Shown here piece after piece: positions 1-7,544 of a DNA stretch of 38,845 bases. The first letter of the stretch is position 1, and each line of letters opens with the position of its first letter. The notes beneath the pieces were generated by a model. The model was given only the letters and a program-made list of their open reading frames with translations, was not told the DNA's origin and did not search any database. Made by a program: the position numbers and the translations under genes. This stretch comes from an uncultured Trueperaceae bacterium. GTDB lineage: Bacteria; Deinococcota; Deinococci; Deinococcales; Trueperaceae. The DNA is taken from NCBI GenBank assembly GCA_913057685.1, contig CAJXOA010000024.1, forward strand, positions 1 through 38,845, given 5' to 3'.

Positions 1-115
<115 letters not shown>

Positions 116-160
116 AGGAGTCGAACACGGGTCGAAGCGAATCGGATTGCTGGAGTCGAA

Positions 161-190
161 CGCGCACCTCTTCGGAGGTGCGCGTTTTTT
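161..190 (+). terminator. Intrinsic terminator after 16S rRNA
   Basis: A perfect 10-bp GC-rich stem (161-170 with 175-184) is closed by a TTCG tetraloop in C(UUCG)G context and followed by six T (185-190). It lies about 47 nt past the 16S 3' end and before the stop codon of the convergent aminotransferase gene at 223. It is a textbook Rho-independent terminator for the solitary 16S transcript. Confidence 0.95.
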
Positions 191-222
191 GTTGCCGGCC
201 CCACGCGGGACACCGTGCGCCC

Positions 223-1707
223 CTACATCTGCGAAGGAGGGGCGGGACGCCCTTCGTGCGGTCCGCCGCGCGTCGCGATCGACGCGAGGCGCGCCAGGCG
301 CGCCGGCCCCGCCGACGCCGCCAGTCGCCACGCCTGCGGGAACGCCGCCCCGAACGCGTCGACGCGGTCCCACAGCGTGGCCTGCAGCTCGTCCGGCATG
401 TCGAGCGCCGGCGTCAGCCGCACCACGCCGCTCGCCGCGAGACTGACGATGGCGTGCACCCCCTGCCGGTGGAGGCTGCGCACGCCCAAGCCGCTGGCCA
501 GCAGCCGCGCGAGGGCCGGACGGTTCCCCAGCAGGCCCGGCGCGACCGGGTCGTGCAGGACGAGGGCGAACAGCATGCCGGAGCTGCGGACTTCGCGCAG
601 CAGGCCGGGACGGCGTTCGGCGAGGGCGTCCAGGCGCGCGCGACCCCGCGCCCCCGCCTCCCGCGCGCGCAGGTCGTAGCGACCGTCGACGAGGGTCTCG
701 AGGGCGGCCAACCCCACGTGCATCGCCAGGGCGTTCCCTGCGAACGTGCTGGAGTGCCGCCGCGACGAGAAGCCCGGGAGCATCGCCTCCATCATCTCCG
801 GCCGCGCGATCGTCGCCCCGATCGGGACCAACCCCCCCGACAGCGGTTTCGCGAGGGTGACGACGTCCGGATCGAGGCCGCCCGCGACGCTGGCGAACCA
901 GTGCCCCGTCCGCCCCAACCCCGTCTGGATCTCGTCCGCGACGATGGCGACGCCGTAGCGTTCACCGAGCGACCGCAGGCCCGGCAGGAACCCCTCGGGC
1001 GGCGTCACGACGCCCCCCTCGCCCTGCACCGGTTCGACGACGATCCCCGCGACCTGGTCGGCCCCCAGCACCAAGAGTTCCCGCTCGACGGCGTCCAGGT
1101 CCCCGTACGGCAGCGAGCGGATGCCGGGCAGGAGGGGCCGGAACGCCGCCTGGTACTCCTCGGTCGGGGTGATCGACAGCGCCCCCATCGTCTTGCCGTG
1201 GTAGCCGCCGTCGAACGTCAGGATCCAGGGGGCGTCCGGCTTCGACGCCCGGAGTAGCTTCAGCGCGATCTCGATCGCTTCCGCACCGGAGTTCGAGAAC
1301 AGCACGCGGTCGTCGGTGTGGCGGGGCGCCTCGTGCGCGAGGAGCGCGACGAGGTTCGCCGCCAACGCGGCGCGCGCCTCGGAGGCCGCCTGCTGCGCGA
1401 ACGCAGGGGTCGCGAACGTCTCCAGGTAGGTGCGGGCGGCCGCCACGAGCGCCGGGGGGCCCTCCCCGAACGGCAGCGCGGCGTACCCGCCGGCGTGCAC
1501 CAGGTGCCGCCCGCGCGGGTCCTCGAGCTCCCACGGCGACAGGCGCCGGAACGGTCCGGCGATGCCGAGCGCGTCGAACACCCGCACGAGGTCGCCGTTG
1601 CCGAAGGTGCGCTCGACCGCGAGCGCGTCCAGCGCCCCACCCGCCTGGACGTCCGCAGCGCGGTAGGGGAGGCGCGGGCCGGGCGCGGCCGACGCGTCCT
1701 CGCTCAC
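223..1707 (-). CDS. Class III PLP-dependent aminotransferase
   Basis: A 494-residue fold-type I class III aminotransferase (ornithine/GABA/acetylornithine aminotransferase superfamily), moving an amino group from an amine or amino acid to an oxo-acid, presumably in the cytosol. Visible motifs are SNSGAEA (138-144, phosphate loop), YHGKT near 169-173, DEIQTGLGRTG (258-268, Asp258 binds the pyridine N), LAKPLSGG with Lys287 as the Schiff-base lysine, and HSSTFAGN. About 40 N-terminal residues precede the conserved core, making it longer than most members (430-460 aa). The GTG start at 1707 is chosen because it overlaps the stop of the upstream lipoprotein gene by 4 bp (GTGA), indicating translational coupling. 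The amino donor cannot be read from the sequence; GABA, putrescine, ornithine and other omega-amino substrates are all possible. Confidence 0.88.
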   Translation of the reverse strand: MSEDASAAPGPRLPYRAADVQAGGALDALAVERTFGNGDLVRVFDALGIAGPFRRLSPWELEDPRGRHLVHAGGYAALPFGEGPPALVAAARTYLETFATPAFAQQAASEARAALAANLVALLAHEAPRHTDDRVLFSNSGAEAIEIALKLLRASKPDAPWILTFDGGYHGKTMGALSITPTEEYQAAFRPLLPGIRSLPYGDLDAVERELLVLGADQVAGIVVEPVQGEGGVVTPPEGFLPGLRSLGERYGVAIVADEIQTGLGRTGHWFASVAGGLDPDVVTLAKPLSGGLVPIGATIARPEMMEAMLPGFSSRRHSSTFAGNALAMHVGLAALETLVDGRYDLRAREAGARGRARLDALAERRPGLLREVRSSGMLFALVLHDPVAPGLLGNRPALARLLASGLGVRSLHRQGVHAIVSLAASGVVRLTPALDMPDELQATLWDRVDAFGAAFPQAWRLAASAGPARLARLASIATRGGPHEGRPAPPSQM

Positions 1708-2318
1708 TCCACGCTCCGGGCGGTCACGTTCCCCGCCCCGTCCTCCACCACGAGGGTCGTGCCGCCCTCGGGGACGTCCACCGCGAACCGGTGCTCCGCC
1801 GCCGGCGCGAACGCGAGCGGGACGTCGCCCGCACGGATGGCGCTGACCGCCACGTCGTCCCGGGCGACGCCCTCGATGCGGGTGCCGCCCCCGTCCAGCG
1901 CTTCGCGCCCGACGATCTCGAGGGTGGGGGGCGTGACGTCGATGCGGAGGGTGTGCAGCAACGTCGAGGTGCGGCCCGACACGTCGCGCGCCACGATCCG
2001 CGTCGTCGTTTCGCCCTCCCCGAGGTCGGGGATCGTGAAGACGAACTCGACGAAGCGTTTGCCGCGCTCGCCGGCGTAGACGTCGAACGCCAGCAGGTCG
2101 GTCCCGTCCACCTCGAGCGCCGCGACGCCCTCGTCGTCCATGACGTAGCCGACGATGCGCAGGTCCTCCGTCGTTCGCGTCGTCCCGCTCTTCGGTTCGC
2201 GGATCGCCACGAGCGGCGCGAGCGCATCGTCCCGCCCGAGGCAGCCGGTCAACGTCGCGACGGCGAGCAGGGCGGCGGCGAGGAACCGCGCGGTCGGGAG
2301 GGGGCGGCGACGCGTCAC
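1704..2318 (-). CDS. Lipoprotein with Ig-like/beta-sandwich domains
   Basis: A 204-residue predicted lipoprotein. The N-terminus is basic (TRRRP), followed by a hydrophobic stretch and a lipobox LTGC with Cys26 as the lipidated residue. The mature part shows two segments typical of bacterial Ig-like or cadherin-like repeats: 'LRIVGYVMDDEGVAALEVDG' and, after a VTPP linker, 'GGTRIEGVARDDVAVSAI', each ending in a strand-rich tail. Such domains usually serve adhesion or scaffolding; no enzymatic motif is seen. The GTG start at 2318 lies 6 nt after a -10 box (TAGCAT), so the mRNA is probably leaderless. The gene heads a two-gene operon with the aminotransferase, an unusual pairing with no obvious functional logic. 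Confidence 0.75.
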   Translation of the reverse strand: MTRRRPLPTARFLAAALLAVATLTGCLGRDDALAPLVAIREPKSGTTRTTEDLRIVGYVMDDEGVAALEVDGTDLLAFDVYAGERGKRFVEFVFTIPDLGEGETTTRIVARDVSGRTSTLLHTLRIDVTPPTLEIVGREALDGGGTRIEGVARDDVAVSAIRAGDVPLAFAPAAEHRFAVDVPEGGTTLVVEDGAGNVTARSVE

Positions 2319-2324
2319 GAGCGC

Positions 2325-2330
2325 ATGCTA
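2325..2330 (-). promoter_or_regulatory. -10 box of leaderless promoter (lipoprotein gene)
   Basis: TAGCAT, preceded by GG, ends 6 nt before the GTG start at 2318. No TTGACA-like -35 is seen 16-18 bp upstream. It matches the recurrent GG-TANNNT-N(5-8)-start pattern of this window. Confidence 0.65.
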
Positions 2331-2390
2331 CCGCGCCACCGCGACGCGTTCTCGGCACGAGCGACCGGCCCCTCGCGGCACCCGACGCAG

Positions 2391-2418
2391 GCGCGCCGGC
2401 CCCTGGGGGCCGGCGCGC
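2391..2418. terminator. GC-only hairpin downstream of importer operon
   Basis: Perfect 13-bp inverted repeat (2391-2403 with 2406-2418), essentially all G and C, with no T tract on either side. It sits between the stop of the permease gene (2443, minus strand) and the divergent-side promoter of the lipoprotein gene. Probably a U-less terminator or 3'-end-stabilising hairpin for the importer mRNA. A very similar hairpin follows ftsH (21651-21682). Confidence 0.55.
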
Positions 2419-2442
2419 GACGGGGGGATGGCGGGACGGACG

Positions 2443-3480
2443 TCAGGCGTCGCGCGGGTCGAGGGCGTCGCGCAGCGCGTCGCCCAACAGGTTCCACCCC
2501 AACACGAACACCAGGATCGCCATGCCGGGGTAGACCGACGTGTACCAGTACGCCAGCGGGTCGCCGGGCGGCCCGAGGATCCAATTGCGGGCGAAGTTCA
2601 CCATCTGCCCCCAGTCGGCGTAGCCGACGGGCGGCCCCAACCCCAGGAACGACAACGCCGCCGCGGTGAGGACGACCGACCCCATGTCGAGGCTGGCGAC
2701 GACGACGAGGGGCGCGAGGGTGTTCGGGAAGATGTGGCGGGAGAAGATCCGCAGCCCCCGCCCCCCGAGCGCCCGGGCGCTCTCGACGTAGTCGAGGGTC
2801 TTCAGCTTCAGGATCTCCCCGCGGATGACGCGGGCGTAGTTCGGCCAGGCGACGAGCGAGATCGCGACGATCACGTTCGTCAGCGTCTGCCCGAGGATCG
2901 TGACGATCACGATGGCCAACACGAGGCTGGGGAAGGCGATCACGACGTCGGTGAAGCGCATCAACACCTCGTCGACCCACCCCCCGAAGAACCCCGCGAG
3001 CCCACCGACCAGCAGGCCCAGGACGATGCTGATCCCGACGATGATGAGGCCGATCTGGAACGCCGTCCGGGCGCCCCACACGAGGCCGTAGGCGATGTCG
3101 TAGCCGTTGCTGGTCGTCCCCAACGGGAACGCCTCGGAGGGCGACTCGGGGATCGGCGAGTAGCTGGCGCGCGGCATCGTGTAGCACGCCTCGGGCGAAG
3201 CGAAGATCGAACGCCAGAACAGGCCCTTCGTGGGGTCGTTGATGTCGTTCATCGTGGCCGCCGTCGCGCCCAGGTCGCGCAGGCACGTCCGGCCCGGTTC
3301 GCTCAACTGCGGCGCGAACAACGCGACGACGGCGAACGCCGCGACGAGGATCGCGCCGGTGATCGCGAGCGGGTTGCGGCGGAAGCGCTTGGCGGCCTTG
3401 CTCCGCCACCAGCGGGTGGGGGTGGGCGCGCCGCCGGCCGGCGCCTTCGACAGCGCGACGGGCGTCTCTTCGCGCGCCAT
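2443..3480 (-). CDS. ABC transporter permease, DppC/OppC-like
   Basis: A 345-residue inner-membrane permease of the peptide/nickel importer class (DppC/OppC). It has an N-terminal cytosolic segment, a first membrane segment (ITGAILVAAFAVVALFAP), a periplasmic insertion of roughly 70 residues, then a five-segment BPD_transp_1 core. The EAA loop that docks the ATPase is visible (DYVESARALGGRG...HIFPNTLAPLVV), as is the C-terminal GWNLLGDALRDALDPR typical of DppC. The insertion contains two cysteines (TCLRDL, EACYT) that could form a periplasmic disulfide. The ATG at 3480 overlaps the last base of the upstream permease stop (TGATG), implying coupling. It forms a heterodimer with the 3480-4538 product. 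No ATPase gene is in the operon. Confidence 0.92.
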   Translation of the reverse strand: MAREETPVALSKAPAGGAPTPTRWWRSKAAKRFRRNPLAITGAILVAAFAVVALFAPQLSEPGRTCLRDLGATAATMNDINDPTKGLFWRSIFASPEACYTMPRASYSPIPESPSEAFPLGTTSNGYDIAYGLVWGARTAFQIGLIIVGISIVLGLLVGGLAGFFGGWVDEVLMRFTDVVIAFPSLVLAIVIVTILGQTLTNVIVAISLVAWPNYARVIRGEILKLKTLDYVESARALGGRGLRIFSRHIFPNTLAPLVVVASLDMGSVVLTAAALSFLGLGPPVGYADWGQMVNFARNWILGPPGDPLAYWYTSVYPGMAILVFVLGWNLLGDALRDALDPRDA

Positions 3481-4538
3481 CAGCCGTACCGGATCCGAGG
3501 ATCGACGATCGCGTACAGCACGTCGACGAGGAGGTTCCCGACCACCACGATGAAGGCCGTCAGGACGGTGAAGCCCATGATGGCGGGGTAGTCGAGGGCG
3601 ACGGCGGCGGAAGCGAACCAACGCCCGAGGCCGGGGTAGTTGAACACCGTTTCGGTGATGACGACGCCGTTCAGCAGGAAGATCAGGGTGAAGCCGGCGA
3701 GCGTGATGACGGGGATGAGGGCGTTGCGGCGGGCGTGCTTGAAGTGCACGATCTGGTCGCGCAAGCCTTTGGCGCGCGCGGTCCGCACGTAGTCCTGCGA
3801 CAGCGTCTCGAGCAGGCTCGAACGCATGACCCGCATGATCAACGCCGACGACGTCGCCGCCAACGTGATCACCGGCAGGATGAGGTGCCGCAGCGCGTCC
3901 CAGAAGACGTCGGGCCGCCCCGCGAGCAACGAGTCGATCAGCAGGAAGTTCGTGCGGATCGGGAAGGTGCCGTTGGCGATCTGAATGGCGACCTCGGTCG
4001 ATACGCGCCCCGGCTCGAGGCGGAACGCACCGCCCGCGAAGTCGCGCAGGACGTCGCCCAAGCCGCCGTAGAAGAGCACGAGCAGCCAAATGCCGAGCAC
4101 GAAGTTCGGGAGCGACCACCCCACGATCGCACCGACGCGGGTGATCTGGTCGATCGCGCGGTCGCGATTCAATGCCGCCAACGTCCCCAACCAGATCCCG
4201 AGACCGATGACGGGAATGAGGCTGACGAGGGCCAACTCCGCACTGGCGGGCAGGCGCTTGCGGATGGTCGTCGCGACCGGTTCGCTCGACGCGGTCGAGA
4301 AGCCAAGGTTGCCCTGCAGGGCCTCACCGACCCACGAGGCGTACTGGACGTGGAACGGTTCGTCGAGACCGTACTGTTCGATGATGGCGTCGAGATTCTT
4401 GAGTTGCGCGTCGCTCGAGACGAACGCCGCCGCCCGCTGGGCGGGCGACAGGAGCTGCATCAGCAGCACGATCATCACGGTGACGCCGATGAATACGAAC
4501 GGGATAAATAGGAGCCGTCGAACGATGTAGGCGAACAA
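3480..4538 (-). CDS. ABC transporter permease, DppB/OppB-like
   Basis: A 352-residue DppB/OppB-type permease. The N-terminal signature YIVRRLLFIPFVFIGVTVMI is typical of the family, followed by a periplasmic region and five more membrane segments. The EAA motif is seen in SQDYVRTARAKGLRD...NALIPVIT and the protein ends in DPRIRYG, as DppB proteins do. The start is a TTG at 4538 with an AAGGGG Shine-Dalgarno about 7 nt upstream; no in-frame ATG precedes the conserved N-terminus. A large perfect inverted repeat separates it from the binding-protein gene, which may lower permease expression relative to binding protein. Confidence 0.93.
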   Translation of the reverse strand: MFAYIVRRLLFIPFVFIGVTVMIVLLMQLLSPAQRAAAFVSSDAQLKNLDAIIEQYGLDEPFHVQYASWVGEALQGNLGFSTASSEPVATTIRKRLPASAELALVSLIPVIGLGIWLGTLAALNRDRAIDQITRVGAIVGWSLPNFVLGIWLLVLFYGGLGDVLRDFAGGAFRLEPGRVSTEVAIQIANGTFPIRTNFLLIDSLLAGRPDVFWDALRHLILPVITLAATSSALIMRVMRSSLLETLSQDYVRTARAKGLRDQIVHFKHARRNALIPVITLAGFTLIFLLNGVVITETVFNYPGLGRWFASAAVALDYPAIMGFTVLTAFIVVVGNLLVDVLYAIVDPRIRYG

Positions 4539-4557
4539 TGAAGTGCCCCTTCGTGGG

Positions 4558-4589
4558 TTCGAGGGGGAGGCGTGCGCCTCCCCCTCGAA
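4558..4589. repeat. Perfect 15-bp inverted repeat between binding-protein and permease genes
   Basis: Arms 4558-4572 and 4575-4589 are exactly complementary (15 bp, 2-nt centre, so effectively a 14-bp stem with a tetraloop). The repeat fills the 65-bp gap between the substrate-binding-protein stop (4604) and the TTG start of the first permease (4538). There is no T tract, so it is not a full intrinsic terminator. Its position is that of known intercistronic stem-loops which attenuate read-through or protect upstream mRNA, giving excess binding protein over membrane components. Confidence 0.85.
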
Positions 4590-4603
4590 TCACGTGGCGG
4601 TCC

Positions 4604-6343
4604 TCAGTCGAGGACGATGTCCTTCCAGAGGAACTGGCCGCCGTACATGGGGTTGAGGTAGACGCCCTGCACGTTGTCGCGCGTGACGATGAACTCGTTG
4701 GGCGAGGGGTAGGGCAGCATCGGCATCTCGTCGTAGGCGATCTGGCCGACCTGCTCGTAGAGGTCCTCGCGCTCGTCGGCGTCGACGGTCTCGCGCGCGG
4801 CGTCGATCAGCGCGTCGAGTTCCGGGTTGTCGATGCCGGTCCGACCGGCGTAGAAGCCCTCGGAGTGATAGAAGGGGTGCAGGAAGTAGTCCGAGTCGGC
4901 GTAGGACGGGGCCCAGCCGAGCGCGAACATGGTGCCCTTACCCTCGTCGGTGTAGGCGAGGTAGTCGGGCCACGCGAGCTCGCGGACGTTCATGCGGAAG
5001 CCCGGGTTCATGAACTCGATGTTGTCCTTGATGATGTTCAGCGCCGCCTGGCGGGTGGTGTTGCCCGCGTTGTAGGTGGCGGTGAACTCGAAGCCGTTCT
5101 CCCACACGGCCCCGCCGTGCGCAGCCTGGCAGGCCTCTTCCGCGGCGGCGTAGTCCACGTCGTAGACCGGCAGGTCGTCGCGGTAGCCGAGGAAGGAGGG
5201 CGGCAGGCCCATGGTCAGCGCCTGGCCTTGGCCCTGGAGGACCTGGTCGATGAAGGCCTGCTGGTCGAAGTTGTACGCGAAGCACTTGCGCATGTTCGCG
5301 TCGTCGAAGAAGTTGGCGGGGATGCCGTCGCCGTCCAGCTGGCCGCTGCCGACGTCGGGGTTGTTGTCGGTGTTGATGTCGCTGTTGAAGAACACCATGC
5401 CGACGGTGGTGGAGAGCCAGTTGGGGTCCTCGTGGATCGTGACGCCTTCGGCGCCGCGAAGCTGCTCGAGGGTGGCGCGGTCGCCGACCTGCACGCGACT
5501 CGCGTCGCCCGCCTGGATGGCGAGGAGGCGGGTGGACTGCTCGTCGACGGTCTGGACGACGACGTCCTGCACGGCGGGGGTGTCGCCCCAGTAGCCGTCG
5601 TAGCGCTGGGCGACGAGTTGTTCGCCGTCCCAGTCGACGAGTTCGTAGGCGCCGGTACCGCTGGCGTTGTCGTGGAGGTGGTACTCGCGGAGGTTGACGC
5701 CGATCCAGTCGCGCCAGGTGGCTTCGGTGCCGTCCCAGAGGCCGTTGTCGATGGCGTAGTCGCGGTCGACGATGCGGGCGACGTCCGACATCATCTTCAC
5801 GAAGAAGGTGGGGTCGGGGGCGTCGAGGGTGAACTGGATGGTGGTGTCGTCGATGCACTCCGCGGCGTTTTGGATGCGGGCGAAGTAGTCGGCGTAGTCG
5901 GCGTCGGTGGCGTCGTCACCGAGGAACGAGTCGGCGTTCGCCTGGGTGCCGAGGAACGACTCGGCGAGGAACCACACGCCGCCGTCGCTGGGGTTGTGCA
6001 CCAGCATGCGCTCGACGGTGTACTCGACGTCGGCGCAGGTGAACTCGTTGCCGCTGTGGAAGGTGACGCCTTCGCGGAGGGTGAAGGTGTACTCGTCGCC
6101 GGCGTCGTTGGCGGACCAGTCGGTGGCGAGCGAACCTTGGAACTCCGTGACGCTTTCGCCGACGTAGTCGTAGAGGGTCTCGTAGATGTTCTCGATCGCG
6201 ACGCTGGACGCCGTGTCGTACGCCTGGGCGGGGTCGAGCGTGTCGATGCCCCCGAACGTCTGGTACACGAACGTGTTCTGCGCCGAGGCGCCCCCGAACA
6301 GGAGCGCGGCTGCGAGCGCGAGGCCGGTGAAGGCTTTTCTCAT
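4604..6343 (-). CDS. ABC transporter substrate-binding protein (SBP_bac_5, peptide/solute)
   Basis: A 579-residue periplasmic family-5 binding protein (DppA/OppA class), the ligand receptor for the two permeases downstream. A Sec signal peptide MRKAFTGLALAAALLFGGASA ends in an ASA-Q cleavage site with no lipobox cysteine, so it is soluble or retained otherwise. Family features include FGGIDTLDPAQAYDTAS near the mature start, ENIYETLYDYVG, the Trp/Asp-rich YTFTLREGVTFHSGNEF, and the C-terminal AYDEMPMLPYP. The length is on the long side for the family. The ATG at 6343 is chosen for the signal peptide and the AAAGGAAG Shine-Dalgarno just upstream. Unlike many genes here it has a genuine leader. 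The ligand (peptide, sugar, opine, nickel) cannot be fixed from sequence. Confidence 0.93.
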   Translation of the reverse strand: MRKAFTGLALAAALLFGGASAQNTFVYQTFGGIDTLDPAQAYDTASSVAIENIYETLYDYVGESVTEFQGSLATDWSANDAGDEYTFTLREGVTFHSGNEFTCADVEYTVERMLVHNPSDGGVWFLAESFLGTQANADSFLGDDATDADYADYFARIQNAAECIDDTTIQFTLDAPDPTFFVKMMSDVARIVDRDYAIDNGLWDGTEATWRDWIGVNLREYHLHDNASGTGAYELVDWDGEQLVAQRYDGYWGDTPAVQDVVVQTVDEQSTRLLAIQAGDASRVQVGDRATLEQLRGAEGVTIHEDPNWLSTTVGMVFFNSDINTDNNPDVGSGQLDGDGIPANFFDDANMRKCFAYNFDQQAFIDQVLQGQGQALTMGLPPSFLGYRDDLPVYDVDYAAAEEACQAAHGGAVWENGFEFTATYNAGNTTRQAALNIIKDNIEFMNPGFRMNVRELAWPDYLAYTDEGKGTMFALGWAPSYADSDYFLHPFYHSEGFYAGRTGIDNPELDALIDAARETVDADEREDLYEQVGQIAYDEMPMLPYPSPNEFIVTRDNVQGVYLNPMYGGQFLWKDIVLD

Positions 6344-6486
6344 GCGACTTCCTTTCGCCAACGGGATTCCGCCGTGCGCCACACCACCTCGACCGCGGCA
6401 TCGGCGCAGGAGCGGGAAGGTCCACCAGCGCTCCGTGGTCTTCGGGCGAACCAACGACCGAAGGCGGCACGGAGCCCGGAACGTAT

Positions 6487-6492
6487 AAAGTA
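6487..6492 (-). promoter_or_regulatory. Candidate -10 box for importer operon
   Basis: The minus strand reads GG-TACTTT-ATACGTT here, an AT-rich island in GC-rich DNA about 145 bp upstream of the binding-protein start. It fits the window's GG-TANNNT pattern but has no clear -35. It implies a 5' leader of roughly 135 nt. The rest of the 6344-6543 gap holds no reading frame that I support. Confidence 0.4.
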
Positions 6493-6543
6493 CCACATCC
6501 TGCGCGGGACCTTTCCCTGTCTGGCGCCGTGCCTCCCCGAGCT

Positions 6544-7086
6544 TCAGGGGAGGCGGGCCGCGTCGTCCGCGAGGTTCGCGTCCGCTTCGGTCAGGAACGC
6601 CACGATCGCGTCGTACTCCGCATCACTGAGCGCACCGGGGAACGGGCGCGGCATCGTCGCGCTCACGTACCCCTCGAGCGCCGCGGCCGACCCGAAGCGC
6701 CGCACCGCACCGTGCGGCCCCAGGAGCGCCGGGCCCTCCCCGACGCTGAACGCGTTGTTCGGGCGGATCCGCGACCAGTCCATCACCCGCGGGTTGGCGG
6801 GGCGGTGGCACTTCGTGCACGTTTGGTGCGAATCGGGGAACGCCGCGACCGCCTCCTCGAACCCCTGGCCGGTGTCGCCGTGACAGGCGGCGCAGTGGAA
6901 GGCGTACAGCGACGCGCCGGTGCGGACCTGCGCGTCCGCGCCGGGCACGAGCGCCAGGCTGGCGCGCGCCTCCGACGGGTCGGGTTGCGCGACCGCGGCC
7001 GTCGTCCCGAGAAGGGCGAGCGCGACGGCGAGGCGAACGAGGGCGAGGCGAACGAGGTGGACGGGAACGGAAGGAACGACGACCAC
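6544..7086 (-). CDS. Exported c-type cytochrome with two CXXCH motifs
   Basis: A 180-residue exported cytochrome c. A hydrophobic signal segment (about residues 10-33, ending AVAQ) precedes CAACH (65-69) and a second heme motif CTKCH (90-94) only 25 residues later. A candidate axial Met145 lies in ATMPRPFPG, the usual position for a class I cytochrome. The C-terminal helix (SDAEYDAIVAFL) is also typical. One class I fold plus an extra CXXCH suggests a compact diheme protein, though the second motif could bind another heme or be unused. Likely a periplasmic electron carrier. The GTG start at 7086 lies 2 nt after the stop of the 133-residue membrane protein, so the pair is one operon. The signal-peptide code contains a 15-bp tandem duplication. 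Confidence 0.85.
   Translation of the reverse strand: MVVVPSVPVHLVRLALVRLAVALALLGTTAAVAQPDPSEARASLALVPGADAQVRTGASLYAFHCAACHGDTGQGFEEAVAAFPDSHQTCTKCHRPANPRVMDWSRIRPNNAFSVGEGPALLGPHGAVRRFGSAAALEGYVSATMPRPFPGALSDAEYDAIVAFLTEADANLADDAARLP
7027..7056. repeat. Perfect 2 x 15-bp tandem repeat in signal-peptide coding region
   Basis: The unit GGCGAGGCGAACGAG occurs twice head to tail (7027-7041, 7042-7056) and is in frame with the cytochrome gene, giving LVRLA-LVRLA at the start of the hydrophobic segment. A duplication of five codons lengthens the signal sequence without a frameshift. Confidence 0.9.
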
Positions 7087-7088
7087 CC

Positions 7089-7490
7089 TCAGGGCCGGTC
7101 GTCGTCCGACGCGTCGTCCGCGTCCGCCGTGGGCGGGGCGTCGTCCTCACCGCCGCCGGCCTCCGGGGCGTCGGCGGCGGGCGCCGGAGCGTCCGTCCCG
7201 GGCCCCTCGGTAGACATCGTCCACGGCGACGGGGGCGACCCCACGTCGGGGGCGGCGCCGTCGACGCCCCGCGTGTTCAGGTAGCGAACCAGGAGGTACA
7301 CCGCGCCGGCGACGAGCGCGACCGGCACGAGGAACCGCAGCAACGCCCACACGAGCCCCGCGAGCCAGGTGAGGAGGGTGCCGATGCCCCCGAGGATCCA
7401 GCCGCTCAACCACACCGCGCCGGTCCCGATGATCACCGCGACGAGCGCGAAGACCACGAGTTCGACGACCTCCTGCAGCGAGCGATTCAT
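7089..7490 (-). CDS. Small membrane protein with acidic, Ala/Pro-rich tail
   Basis: A 133-residue protein I do not recognise. The first about 72 residues carry two or three hydrophobic segments (VVFALVAVIIGTGAVWLSGWIL; IGTLLTWLAGLVWAL; FLVPVALVAGAVYLLVRYL). The remaining about 60 residues are Pro/Ala/Asp/Glu-rich and probably disordered, ending DDASDDDRP. The ATG at 7490 sits 6 nt downstream of TATACT, the best -10 match in the window, so translation is probably leaderless. It is first in an operon with the cytochrome c, so a role in assembling or anchoring an electron-transfer component is possible, but this rests only on context. Confidence 0.75.
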   Translation of the reverse strand: MNRSLQEVVELVVFALVAVIIGTGAVWLSGWILGGIGTLLTWLAGLVWALLRFLVPVALVAGAVYLLVRYLNTRGVDGAAPDVGSPPSPWTMSTEGPGTDAPAPAADAPEAGGGEDDAPPTADADDASDDDRP

Positions 7491-7496
7491 GACCGC

Positions 7497-7502
7497 AGTA
7501 TA
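7497..7502 (-). promoter_or_regulatory. -10 box of leaderless promoter (membrane protein/cytochrome operon)
   Basis: TATACT on the minus strand, 6 nt before the ATG at 7490. It is one base from the TATAAT consensus. Divergent from the methyltransferase promoter 31 bp away. Confidence 0.75.
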
Positions 7503-7532
7503 GCAGCCGCCGGCCGGCGGGCCCGCCGCGGG

Positions 7533-7538
7533 TACGCT
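7533..7538 (+). promoter_or_regulatory. -10 box of leaderless promoter (RNA methyltransferase)
   Basis: GG-TACGCT followed by 6 nt and the GTG start at 7545. No -35 match upstream. Confidence 0.6.
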
Positions 7539-7544
7539 GCCGGG

